DNA of 43,212 nt from CAZAGT01 sp964484515 (GTDB taxonomy: Bacteria > Desulfobacterota > DSM-4660 > Desulfatiglandales > HGW-15): assembly GCA_964484515.1 (NCBI GenBank), contig CAZAGT010000003.1, positions 1 to 43,212 of the forward strand, read 5' to 3'. The translations under genes and the position numbers were made by a program. Below the pieces are notes generated by a model. It ran no database searches, was not told where the DNA came from, and was given only the letters and a program-made list of their open reading frames with translations. Numbering within the stretch: the stretch's first letter is position 1; each line of letters starts with the position of its first letter. Below, piece after piece: positions 17,220 to 25,337 of this stretch.

Positions 17220-17509
17220 TCAAATCCTCGCCCTCTCACGCTGCGAGACGCCGAGCAGCCTCTCCCTTCACCACGGATGCCTGTCCCCAATTGAATTCCG
17301 GCCTTGGTATGATTCTTCACCCGCCTTTAGGATGATGTCCCGTGCTCGAGATGGGGGGTATCCTACTCCGACGTGAATTGAACCTTGAGCAGGATTCATG
17401 CCGGGAGGTATCGTGCTGGAATTGGCATGTTTATCAAGTATTTATAATCCTTTTGGATGGTTTGTGCAGATCTATTCCGAAGCGTACCAACCTGATTTTG
17501 GCTAACGCG

Positions 17510-17805
17510 TCAGAGTTTTGACCTGCCGGCATTTATTCCTTCCTTTAGCCCCAGTTTCTGAATGGTTTCCTGTTCCTCCTTGATGGAGTGGACCGCAAAG
17601 CCGTCCGTTTCGGCCTGTTTCCAGGATTCGTCCTCGACGTTGCCAACGATCACCTCTTTCAGCGCGGAATCCCTCATATTGAGAGCCTGAGACCGACCCT
17701 GATTTCCGTAGCCGATGATCGCAATGCTTCTTGCCGATCGACGGATTTCTTGCCGACTGTGGTAGACCTTTTCGATTTCACGATCGTCTAAAGGTGTAAC
17801 AACAC
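17510..17805 (-). pseudogene. Ketol-acid reductoisomerase (IlvC-like) N-terminal fragment
   Basis: Read on the minus strand, the frame ending at TGA 17510-17512 gives SIAIIGYGNQGRSQALNMRD followed by EVIVGNVEDESWKQAETDGF and VHSIKEE. This is the NADP-binding Rossmann start of ketol-acid reductoisomerase (GYGxQGxxxALNxRDS, then the SWKxA-DGF segment). Only about 90 residues of a normally 330-residue or longer enzyme remain. The catalytic KARI domain is absent and the frame stops in unrelated sequence. No good start codon is seen. It is best read as a gene relic left by a deletion. Confidence 0.65.
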
Positions 17806-17825
17806 CGATAAAAGGAGAGGATGCT

Positions 17826-18212
17826 ATGAGACCGAGGTCGCTGATACTCTTGACTATCGCAATGGGATGGGTTCATTTCCTGGGGACTCCGTCATGGGCT
17901 GATCCCAACATCAACATTGGTCACATGAGGCAATGTCAACGCCCCACTTACGCACCAAGAGGCGCAAGAATTAGCTGGATGACATTGGAGCGGCTATGTC
18001 GAGAGCATTGCCGCACTCAGCATTTCAGAATGCGGGCCGCGCCAAATGGCCACTTGGGCGTCGGGGAAAGACATCGTCTTCAGCGGATACAGATCAAAGT
18101 CGGCAAGCATATCCAGCGGGTCAAAAACATGATGGAGTTTTCTAACCCGTGCAGAGTGACTCTCAGGCGCCCTCATGGTCAAGAAAACTCACTTCGTGTT
18201 TGTATCCGCTGA
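17826..18212 (+). CDS. Uncertain exported protein or decayed gene
   Basis: The ATG follows GGAGAGG by 5 bases and begins a plausible signal peptide (MRPRSLILLTIAMGWVHFLG, cleavage near SWA). After about residue 35 the sequence becomes Arg/His/Cys-rich and looks unlike a folded protein. The frame shifted by one base relative to this one reads HWSGYVESIAALSISECGPR and continues sensibly for about 50 residues (17983-18131). This suggests that a frameshift joins the signal peptide to a wrong frame. It lies just upstream of other coding DNA and next to the IlvC relic. A broken gene is as likely as a real one. Confidence 0.35.
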   Translation: MRPRSLILLTIAMGWVHFLGTPSWADPNINIGHMRQCQRPTYAPRGARISWMTLERLCREHCRTQHFRMRAAPNGHLGVGERHRLQRIQIKVGKHIQRVKNMMEFSNPCRVTLRRPHGQENSLRVCIR

Positions 18213-18400
18213 AACGGTATTGTTGGATGGATGTCCTCGCTCGAATGCTCCTCAGGTTGTAGCTGAAAATGACGGTTTAAGAAAAGGCGGGGACTCGTTG
18301 CACCATGCCGATGGATAGTAGCTAAGGATGGTTTCTCTCTGAAGTGATGAATGGAGCCGTCTGCGGCTGTGAAAACAATTCGTCGTCAGGAGGAAGGATC

Positions 18401-18838
18401 ATGAGAAGAAACGTCGTCGGAATATCTCTCCTTTTGATCCTAGTGGCGATGCTGTGCTCCTGTGCTTCCGTGCCTTACGATCGGTACAACACACAGAAGG
18501 GAGCAGCTATTGGAGCAGGTGTTGGCGCTATTGGCGGACAACTGGTGGGGCACAGCACAAAGGCGACCTTGATCGGGGCCGCCGCAGGTACGCTACTGGG
18601 CAGCATCATAGGCAATGCCGCAGATCAGAGCTATCAGGCTGAGAGAGAAGCCATCAGGACAAATCGTCGGGTTGTATATTACGACGACTATGGTGGCGCA
18701 GTCGAAGTGATACCAGGACCGAGAAATCAGCATACGGACTGCAGGAAAGTCACGAAGAAGCTATGGAGAAATGGGGCATTAGTGAATGAAACGGTCGAAG
18801 AGATCTGCGAAGGTGAAAGATACACGTACGACTATTAG
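18401..18838 (+). CDS. Glycine-zipper outer-membrane lipoprotein
   Basis: 145 residues. The ATG at 18401 is preceded by GGAGGAAGG, which favours it over the frame's earlier ATG. A lipoprotein signal ends in LCSC (Cys21 the likely lipidated residue). Next comes a glycine zipper, GAAIGAGVGAIGG and LIGAAAGTLLGSIIG (about 34-72), of the SlyB/Pcp/OsmB type that inserts in the outer membrane. The C-terminal part (DCRKVTKKLWRNGALVNETVEEICEG) has two Cys residues that could form a disulfide, a pattern common in glycine-zipper 2TM proteins. Envelope integrity is the usual inferred role. Confidence 0.85.
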   Translation: MRRNVVGISLLLILVAMLCSCASVPYDRYNTQKGAAIGAGVGAIGGQLVGHSTKATLIGAAAGTLLGSIIGNAADQSYQAEREAIRTNRRVVYYDDYGGAVEVIPGPRNQHTDCRKVTKKLWRNGALVNETVEEICEGERYTYDY

Positions 18839-18878
18839 CCGAGTGCGGTGACCTTGAGAAAACATGACTTGGGAACCC

Positions 18879-19271
18879 CTACTCCCCTTCGCTAATGAGA
18901 TCGACGGGGACTGTATCCGGGCGCTGCGGATCATGTGCTACGGTGTTGAAGGCGACCAGGACATTAGCTTCGTGGCTCAAGTTCTGAATCGCGTGGGGAA
19001 CGCCCGGAGGAAAGGTAAAGCGATATACTTTTTCGGGCGGAACCTCAACGTCTATGAAGTCATCATCCTGGCGGCAACGGACCAATGCGGGGCCGACCAC
19101 GGCGATGATCTCCTCGCCTTTGAGATGGTAGTGATTCCCCCTCACGACACCCGGCAAACTGATGACCACGTGACCATTTCGAAGGCGCGCAAAAGCATCG
19201 ACGTCCAGGGGCTCGAAAACAAGGCCTCTGGTGTCTGAGTGAACATTCAAAGAATCATAGGGCGCAAACAT
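18879..19271 (-). CDS. Single-domain cupin (CapF C-terminal/WxcM-like)
   Basis: 130 residues from the ATG at 19271, which has GTGGAG 6 bases upstream; the frame runs further but without a ribosome site. The core is a cupin barrel: GVVRGNHYHLKGEEIIAVV contains the HxH and E metal ligands, and FPPGVPHAIQN the second motif. This combination matches the cupin domain at the C-terminus of CapF and of sugar-nucleotide modifying WxcM/FdtA-like proteins. Alone, it may isomerise or bind a sugar or small acid. It lies 83 bases downstream of the UroD-like gene on the same strand. The substrate is unknown. Confidence 0.75.
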   Translation of the reverse strand: MFAPYDSLNVHSDTRGLVFEPLDVDAFARLRNGHVVISLPGVVRGNHYHLKGEEIIAVVGPALVRCRQDDDFIDVEVPPEKVYRFTFPPGVPHAIQNLSHEANVLVAFNTVAHDPQRPDTVPVDLISEGE

Positions 19272-19354
19272 GCGTTCTCCACACTGCCGCACAAACAGGA
19301 GATCAAGCATTACGGAAAGACAGAATGATGAGGATCCCAAATCGGGGCTTACCC

Positions 19355-20422
19355 CTACCCTGCCCAGATGGCCGTCACGTCATTCATCAAGGCCTGCACC
19401 TGTTCCGGCGTGTCGGCCATGAGCTGGAGAGCCAGCCCGCGGCTCGGTAACTTCTCCTTCATGAGTTCCAGGTCTTCGCGCGTGAAGGCACCCCAGACGG
19501 ATAGCCGCTTCTCCGTTAAGATCTGTTGGAAGCGTGGAATCATCTCCGGGATTCTCAAGCCGGTGTCATCCAGATTGATCTCAATGACGTCCAGATCGGG
19601 CATCTCCACCAGCTCATCGACTGAAAATAGGGCGGGGGAATGCAGATGGATACCGATGGTTTCGAGACAGCTCGATAATCGCGCCTCGCACTCTCGAACG
19701 AATCTTCGATAATACTCAGGAGACCAGAACGCAAGCGCATCGTCCTGGAACCATGCACATGGCGTGCGCCCCCACAGGTTGATGATGCTGAAGCAGTACC
19801 CGTCGGCATATTGTGGGATGTGGACCAGCTGAGCCCGGGCGACGTCGATCCACAGATCCGTTAAGACTCCGAGAGTCTTCTCAACCTGCTCAGGGTGGTC
19901 AAAGAGGTCAAAGATCGAGGTTTGCGCGCCGCGCATCGCAGCCAACAGATCTGTCGGGCCTCGCATCAGGCAGACCGCCACGGGAAAGCGTCCATCGGAA
20001 AGCTCGACCAACCACTGGGTGAAGCCTACCAGGACGTCCAGCCAATCCTGATCGATCGGAGGGCCGCCCGGACCCAATTGATCATAGCTATCAAGCCAGG
20101 GTTGAGCCCAGATATTGCCGTCGCGGTGATGAATAGGGCAGCCGATAACGGCCTCAACCCACGGTATGACCATCAGGGGAAAGGCCGCCCAGGGGACATC
20201 GCTGGCTACCTTCTCGTGATTTTCAAACAGGTTCTCATAGTCCTGCCTGAACATGTCAAAGCGGATGTCGGCAGGCTTGAGTTCTCCCTGGGGTAATCGC
20301 CCCAGACCGCTCGGATAAAGTCCCTTAACCTCATAGGAACCGACCCAGCTCCCTAACAGGGGCCGATCCGTTTCTCGTCGAGCCCAAAAGGCATCACAAC
20401 GCCCAAAATTGGGTATTGTCAC
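19355..20422 (-). CDS. Uroporphyrinogen decarboxylase (UroD)/MtaA-like family protein
   Basis: About 355 residues. The fold is recognised from the ordered set of segments RPLLGSWVGSY, the MRGPTDLLAAM region, GYCFSIINLWGRTPCAWFQDD, IGIHLHSPALFSVDELVEM, VIEINLDDT and SVWGAFTREDLELM, typical of UroD-like proteins related to corrinoid:CoM methyltransferases rather than true haem enzymes. The frame is open to 20488 with only a TTG. GTG at 20422 with AAGG eight bases upstream is preferred. Anaerobes carry many such genes for methyl transfer, for example in demethylation. No corrinoid protein is next to it here, so the substrate is open. Confidence 0.75.
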   Translation of the reverse strand: MTIPNFGRCDAFWARRETDRPLLGSWVGSYEVKGLYPSGLGRLPQGELKPADIRFDMFRQDYENLFENHEKVASDVPWAAFPLMVIPWVEAVIGCPIHHRDGNIWAQPWLDSYDQLGPGGPPIDQDWLDVLVGFTQWLVELSDGRFPVAVCLMRGPTDLLAAMRGAQTSIFDLFDHPEQVEKTLGVLTDLWIDVARAQLVHIPQYADGYCFSIINLWGRTPCAWFQDDALAFWSPEYYRRFVRECEARLSSCLETIGIHLHSPALFSVDELVEMPDLDVIEINLDDTGLRIPEMIPRFQQILTEKRLSVWGAFTREDLELMKEKLPSRGLALQLMADTPEQVQALMNDVTAIWAG

Positions 20423-20615
20423 TGGTTGCACCTTAGTGGAGCGCAAACACTCCAGGTCCGTTGTTCGTTGTCGGTGGTTCGGTCTCAAAAGCAGGGCACT
20501 GAATCGACCCAGGTATTTCGGTTGAAGACTGAAGGCTGAAGTGGCCGAGCTGGCAGCCCATAGTTGATGATCCCAATCGCGGGGGTACGTCGGTACTCGA
20601 TCATTGAGACCTTGC

Positions 20616-20840
20616 TCAATTAGGACCCTGCTTTTTCTTGAGGTCGTTTATTAGCTCCTTGATGATCGCCATCACACTGCCGCCCGTTTCGCGCGCGATC
20701 CGATGGGCCTCGTCCACGATTTTGGCGGCTTGAACTTCGAGCTCGGCGGTGGCAGGAGCATCCAGACCCATCTTCTCATATCGCCAACGCAAAACGCGAC
20801 AGGCCAGGCGTTCCTCCTGCTGCCTGATGAATCCTTTCAT
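20616..20840 (-). CDS. Small hypothetical helical protein next to DsrE
   Basis: 74 residues from the ATG at 20840, starting MKGFIRQQEERLACRVLRW, predicted to be almost entirely helical (AAKIVDEAHRIARETGGSVM and AIIKELINDLKKKQ). It begins 49 bases after the end of the DsrE-like gene on the same strand, and only a weak GGGG ribosome site is seen. A TTG 12 bases upstream with AGAGGGGG is an alternative. It has no known domain to my eye. A partner role for the DsrE-like protein is only suggested by position. Confidence 0.6.
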   Translation of the reverse strand: MKGFIRQQEERLACRVLRWRYEKMGLDAPATAELEVQAAKIVDEAHRIARETGGSVMAIIKELINDLKKKQGPN

Positions 20841-20889
20841 ACCGCGCCCCAACTCGGGCCCCCTCTTTGATGCCTGGCCGACAGACGGA

Positions 20890-21240
20890 TCAGAAATTAA
20901 AGACTTTTGCCTCGGCTGCCAGATCGATAAGGTGGGGACCGCCGTCCAAGACCATGTTTGAGAAGAAGCCCGACTCGTCCACCTGACGAGCCTTGGCACA
21001 GGGGATTCAGACGCCGATCGGCACCTCGTTTTCCACCAGATAGGGCAAGTAGTCATTGGGTGTATCGCCCGTCCCGGCCTTTACTGTGAGATCCCGGGTG
21101 GAATCGGCCCACTTTACGCCGTCGTCTACAAAGAAGAGGTTGACCTTGTGGCCCTTCTCATGGGCGATCTTGGCAAACTGGAGACATCGCGTCGCCTTGT
21201 CAACGCTGTCCTGACTCAACACAAACAAGAAATTAGCCAT
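20890..21240 (-). CDS. DsrE-family selenoprotein (in-frame TGA as selenocysteine)
   Basis: A 116-residue DsrE/DsrF-like protein beginning MANFLFVLSQDSVDKATRCL; GAGGAGGT precedes the ATG. The frame carries a TGA at codon 78 (21007-21009) and then continues perfectly as IPCAKARQVDESGFF, NMVLDGGPHLIDLAAEAKVF up to a TGA at 20890. In Cys-containing relatives this position is a conserved Cys ahead of xPC (VCTPCAKA), so UxPC would be a redox motif. A SECIS-like hairpin lies just after the TGA. DsrE-like selenoproteins are known from Desulfobacterota. The role is sulfur or thiol redox transfer, probably persulfide handling. A plain nonsense mutation is the alternative, but the preserved downstream frame argues against it. 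Confidence 0.8.
20972..21006 (-). promoter_or_regulatory. Bacterial SECIS-like element after the in-frame TGA
   Basis: Read on the minus strand, GGCTCGTC and GACGAGTC can pair as an 8-bp stem (one G-U pair) with apical loop AGGTG. The loop begins 22 nt after the TGA, within the 16-37 nt usual for bacterial SECIS elements, and has a G in its first two positions. It would recruit SelB with selenocysteinyl-tRNA. Confidence 0.65.
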
Positions 21241-21609
21241 CGTCGGAGACCTCCTCATCCTATCAGTTCCGGCCGCACTAAGCCAAAACGCACCCCACAC
21301 AGAGCGGTCCTGTCTTGAAAAACCTTTCTCGATGGTATTTGCAAGCATGAGGTACCCCGACGCTTGAGGTCTCCAAAAAACCTCAGCGCCCGGCGCCATC
21401 ACTTCTCAGACGCCGCCTTGAGGGAACTCCCCCTGCCCTTCAATGCGACGCAAGGCGAGCTTCAGAGCCGGACAACCAGGCCACGCGCGCCCGCCTCCCC
21501 TCCGGGGGCTCTCCCCCGCCCAAGGATCTGGTAGATGCGTCGGTCCGCTCTTTGAGCCTTTGGCGGTTATCGTTTCTGCGGCCCTGTTGCCTCTCATAGT
21601 TCTCAGCCG
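21241..21609. other. 369-base region between TRAP permease and DsrE gene
   Basis: Holds the upstream region of the DsrE-like gene, with AGGAGGT near its end. Open frames exist here but are GC-rich and low complexity; no gene is called. No clear promoter boxes or terminator are seen. Confidence 0.5.
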
Positions 21610-22903
21610 TCACTCGAACATATTGGGGATGAACATGACCAGCCCGGGGACATAGGTGATCAAGAGCAGACAGACAATCATGATCAACAGGAATGGGAGC
21701 ACAAACTTGATGATCTCCGATAACTGGATACCCGCGATGTTACACGAGATGAAAAGACAAATCCCCAGCGGCGGCGTGAGCATGCCGATGGCCAGGGCCG
21801 TTACCATGACCACGCCGAAGTGAACGGGGTCGACGCCGAATCTCTGGATTACGGGCAGGAAGACAGGAGTCAAAATAATCAATGATGCCGACGTCTCCAT
21901 GAAGGTGCCGACAATCAGGAGGCACAGGAGAATCAGGGAATAAAGGATCAGGGGGGAATGGGTCAAGGTGACCAGATAACCGGCTACGTTCTGAGGGACC
22001 CGTTCTGCAGTCAGGATCCAGGCAAAGATGTTGGCGGTGGCGATCAAGAGCATGATCGTAGAACTCGACACCGCTGCCCGGGCGAAAATACGAGGCAGGT
22101 CCCGAAATCTCAGCTCTCGGTATACGAATAGACCGACGATCAGGCCATACAGGGCCGCGACGACGGCCGCCTCGGTCGGGGTGAAGACACCGCCGATGAT
22201 GCCGCCCAGGATGATCCCCGGCATGAGCAAGGCCCAGAAGGCGCCGACAAATGTCCGAACCATCTCCTTGAAGCCCAGAAACCGCTCGCGCTCGTAACCG
22301 GCCTGCCGTGATAGGAAATAACTGGCCACCATCAGGCCGCCGCCGATGAGAACGCCGGGAATAAACCCGCCCAGAAACATCTTGCCAATGGAGACGCCCC
22401 CGATGACGCCGAAGATGACCATCGGAATCGAGGGCGGAATGATCACTCCGATGGAGCCGCCGGCCGCCTGGATGGCGGCGGCAAACCCTTCTTGATAGCC
22501 CTTCCGAATCATGGCGGGGATGGTGACCGCCCCGACCGCGGCCGTGTNNNNNNNNNNCGGCGGGGGGGGCGGCGGCGGCCCCCGAAATGCCGGCAAAGAA
22601 CATGGCCGCCATGACGGCGACCATACCCAGCCCACCATACACGAAGCCCACCAGGCTGTTGGCGAAGTCGACCAGGCGGCGGGAGATGCCGCCGGTCTCC
22701 ATCAGACCCCCGGCCAACATGAAGAAAGGCACGGCCATCAGAGGAAACGAATCACAGCCCGTGAACAGCCGTTGCGCAGCCAACGTCATAGGGAGAGTTG
22801 AGCCAAACTTCAAGGTCGCCACGGAGGCCACCCCGAGAGAAAAAGCTATAGGCATCCCCAGAATGAAACAGATCAGCAGAAACACGAACAGGATGGCAAT
22901 CAC
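21610..22903 (-). CDS. dctM: TRAP transporter large permease (DctM), split by an assembly gap
   Basis: Two frames together make one DctM permease. The N-terminal part (22903 down to the gap) reads MIAILFVFLLICFILGMPIA and reaches FFAGISGAAAA. The C-terminal part begins TAAVGAVTIPAMIRKGYQEG and runs to the stop at 21610. They meet at ten Ns (22548-22557), where the expected junction (GISGSAAADTAAVG in relatives) is disturbed by a stretch of C and GCC. The frame change is therefore probably an assembly artefact and the real gene is intact. About a dozen hydrophobic segments are expected. It starts at a GTG that overlaps the stop of the small permease, GTGA. Confidence 0.85.
22548..22557. other. 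Run of ten Ns (assembly gap)
   Basis: Ten unresolved bases flanked by a GC-rich simple sequence (CGGCGGGGGGGGCGGCGGCGGCC). The two flanks lie in different frames of the same permease gene. The gap length is probably nominal. Confidence 0.95.
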
Positions 22904-23403
22904 TTGGAGCTCCCTCTGCTACCGCTTTCGGTCAACGTCTCCCAGGTCAGCCTGAGCGAATTGATGAGCATTAGGATACTGCCTACCGGGACGGCCATGT
23001 AAGGGTAAAGCATGCGGATGTGAAGCGAGGCCGAGAATTGGAATTTGATCACGTTCAGGATCTTGAAACCCGAGTAGGCGATGATGAGCAGGAAAATTTG
23101 AATAAGCAGATTAACAACGACCGAGACAACCCTGTAAACCCTGGGCGAAGTCAACTTCTGGAGGATGTCGATGCCCAAATGGACGCGGTGGCGAATCCCC
23201 ACGGCGGCGCCGATGAACGAGATCCAGACGAACAGGTAACGACCTAGTTCTTCGGACCAGTCGAGAGGATTGTTGAAAACGAACCGGTACCAAACCTGCG
23301 CCCCGATGACCGCCACCATGACAGCCATCAAGAGAAACAAAACGCCATTCAGAATCCAGTCCCAGCCTTTAGAGACTCGGGAAAGCATGGGACTCCCTTT
23401 CAT
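22900..23403 (-). CDS. dctQ: TRAP transporter small permease (DctQ)
   Basis: 167 residues with four predicted membrane helices (about 17-38, 53-75, 93-117, 134-154). The first is followed by VWYRFVFNNPLDWSEELGRYLFVW, the family signature in which N, W and E residues line the contact with the large permease. GGGAGGT stands 7 bases before the ATG. It overlaps the following dctM gene by four bases, so the two membrane subunits are made in equal amounts. With DctP and DctM it forms a sodium-driven, binding-protein-dependent importer of an organic acid. Confidence 0.92.
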   Translation of the reverse strand: MKGSPMLSRVSKGWDWILNGVLFLLMAVMVAVIGAQVWYRFVFNNPLDWSEELGRYLFVWISFIGAAVGIRHRVHLGIDILQKLTSPRVYRVVSVVVNLLIQIFLLIIAYSGFKILNVIKFQFSASLHIRMLYPYMAVPVGSILMLINSLRLTWETLTESGSRGSSK

Positions 23404-23503
23404 CCAAAAGACCTCCCGCCGGCCGGCTTATAGGTCTGAGGTTGTTTGTCCGCACGAAGCCAGTAACGCCGGCGCCACCGGACCTCGGTCAGCTCCAGGC
23501 CCT

Positions 23504-24517
23504 CTATTTGGCTGCAGCCTGAGCCGCCTTAACGAGGGCTTCGCCCTCCTTCGCATTACCTCCGCCGATGGCCCTGATCACCTCGGAGTTCGCATAGACG
23601 CCCGCAACCGCCTTGATGAAAGGTCCCTTGGCCGGATGGGTCACGAGCATGCCCTTCTCCTTACAGGCGGCTTCGAGGATTCTATCGGCCTCGACCGAGA
23701 GTTTTCGCTCGTAGTCCCGGGCCTGGACGGCCGCATCCCGGAGGATCGCCTGCTGCTCCTTGCTCAACCCCTGCCAAAACTGCTCGCCGATCAGAAGCAT
23801 GGCCGGGGAGTAAAAATGGCCGGTCATGGCGAGGTACTTCTGGACTTCGAAGAACCGGGAAGAATAGATGACCGCTAGGGGGTTCTCCTGAGCGTCGACC
23901 GTCCCCTGCTCCAGGGCGGTATAAAGCTCGCCGAAGGCCATCGGCAGCGGACTGGCCCCTAGGGCCTTCATGGAAATGATAAAAATGTCGTCCTCCATGA
24001 CACGAATCTTGAGGCCTTTCATGTCCTCAGGCCGCTCGATGGGCCGTTTGCTGTTGGTCACATTACGAAAGCCGTTCTCGTACCACCCGAGGGAGCGGAG
24101 CCCGATACGGGGGAAGAGGTCGGCAAGCTTGCTGCCGATGGGGCCGTCCATGATCTCGTAGCAGGATTGCCGGTCTCTAAACAGGAACGGCAGGTTAAAT
24201 AGCTTCACTTGGGGCACGAAGTTTCCCAGCGGACCGGTGGAGGTCAAGGTCATTTCTACGGTGCCCAACTGAAGCCCCTCGACCAGATCCCGCTCGCTGC
24301 CCAGCTGAGCCGCAGGGAAGATCTGGACGTCGATCGAGCCTTTCGTCTTTTCCTCAACGATCTTTTCAAAATACTCGAGCCCCTTGTTGTAAATGTGCTC
24401 GGGGGCGCTAGAGGTGCCCACCTTAATGATCGTTTTCCCGAAAGAGGCCGGCACCAGGACCAAAGCGGTGAGCAAAATCATTCCAATGACTTCAAAAACC
24501 TTCGCGGACGTTTTCAT
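23504..24517 (-). CDS. dctP: TRAP transporter substrate-binding protein (DctP)
   Basis: 337 residues with a signal peptide (about 1-27). The family pattern is clear: IIKVGTSSAPEHIYNKGLEYF, then FPAAQLGSERDLVEGLQLGT, LPFLFRDRQ, GYYENGFRNVTNSKRP-like (here LGWYENGFRNVTNSKRPI) and LKIRVMED, where the conserved Arg binds the substrate carboxylate. The next landmark is GTVDAQENPLAVIY. AAGGAG lies 7 bases before the ATG at 24517. It is the first gene of the dctPQM set. The substrate, probably a C4-dicarboxylate, keto acid or sugar acid, cannot be determined from the sequence. Confidence 0.93.
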   Translation of the reverse strand: MKTSAKVFEVIGMILLTALVLVPASFGKTIIKVGTSSAPEHIYNKGLEYFEKIVEEKTKGSIDVQIFPAAQLGSERDLVEGLQLGTVEMTLTSTGPLGNFVPQVKLFNLPFLFRDRQSCYEIMDGPIGSKLADLFPRIGLRSLGWYENGFRNVTNSKRPIERPEDMKGLKIRVMEDDIFIISMKALGASPLPMAFGELYTALEQGTVDAQENPLAVIYSSRFFEVQKYLAMTGHFYSPAMLLIGEQFWQGLSKEQQAILRDAAVQARDYERKLSVEADRILEAACKEKGMLVTHPAKGPFIKAVAGVYANSEVIRAIGGGNAKEGEALVKAAQAAAK

Positions 24518-24631
24518 AAGCAATCTCCTTCAATAGATGTAAAAAGAATCTAATCGCTGTGGGGCCTTCCCAGTGCCATAAGCTGATATCACCAATCCTG
24601 TTTCGGCGCAAGCTCGTATCAGAGACGGGCC

Positions 24632-25330
24632 TCATATCGTCTTCTTCAGATACTCTTCGAACGCCTTGAAATCCTTTTCAGACATCTCGCAGAATTTAAC
24701 ACCCATACCGGCCGGTTTGGCATCTCCGTCACCCGCCTGCTCCCTCGTCCATACCACTTCACATTTGAATTGCAGGGTTCTTTCCACACCGGGGACTTCC
24801 AGCCTGAGCAAGAACCGTTCTTTGACGGGGAGCGGCTTCCGGGTCTGAATAAATAGCCCCCCCCTGCTGATATTGCCCGTGTGAGCGGCCAGGAATTGCC
24901 TTCGGCTTTGAAATCTCAAGGCTAGGACCCTCTCAACCCGCTCTGCCTGGCGAGTAAAGAATTCCCGGGTGTCGTCCATCACCTTGATGAATCTCCTTAC
25001 CAGAGCAAGGAGGATACCCCTGAAATCGGCGGAGAGCTTGTTGAATTCTTTATCCAATAGGCCCCGATCGACGATTCCAACGCGCGTCTCGCCTCGAGCG
25101 CGAGTCGTGGCCGTGCGCCGGACAGCCCCGATGAGGGCGAGTTCACCAAATACCTCCCCCTGTTTGAGGATACCGAGGGTAAACACCTTCCCCTCAACCG
25201 TCTTCGAGACTTCCACCTCACCCGAAAGAACGACGTACACCCAGTCCCCCGAGTTGCCTTCTTCAAAGATGATCTCCCCGTCGCGGTAGTGTTCTTCGAG
25301 GGCAATGCTGTAGACAGACGTCGACGGCAT
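24632..25330 (-). CDS. Cyclic-nucleotide-binding plus PilZ domain protein
   Basis: 232 residues combining two second-messenger domains. The N-terminal half (about 10-125) is a cNMP-binding (CAP/CRP-type) domain with the phosphate-binding cassette FGELALIGAVRRTATTRA, including the Glu and Arg that contact the cyclic phosphate. No helix-turn-helix follows. The C-terminal half (about 135-232) is a PilZ domain with RFQSR (139-143) and NISRGG (153-158), the RxxxR and (D/N)xSxxG c-di-GMP motifs. It starts 7 bases after the LysM gene stop, so they are co-transcribed. It likely integrates cAMP or a similar nucleotide with c-di-GMP and acts on a cytoplasmic partner. Confidence 0.88.
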   Translation of the reverse strand: MPSTSVYSIALEEHYRDGEIIFEEGNSGDWVYVVLSGEVEVSKTVEGKVFTLGILKQGEVFGELALIGAVRRTATTRARGETRVGIVDRGLLDKEFNKLSADFRGILLALVRRFIKVMDDTREFFTRQAERVERVLALRFQSRRQFLAAHTGNISRGGLFIQTRKPLPVKERFLLRLEVPGVERTLQFKCEVVWTREQAGDGDAKPAGMGVKFCEMSEKDFKAFEEYLKKTI

Positions 25331-25337
25331 GGGTCCT

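Noticed and set aside
20616..21056. Longer frame across the end of the DsrE gene as an independent 146-residue gene
   Set aside because: Its first 72 residues are the opposite-frame shadow of the DsrE selenoprotein 3' end; only the part from 20840 has a credible product.
20890..21240. Simple frameshift or nonsense pseudogene for the DsrE gene
   Set aside because: No frame change is needed: the same frame continues after TGA with conserved residues, the TGA is at a redox Cys position, and a SECIS-like hairpin follows.
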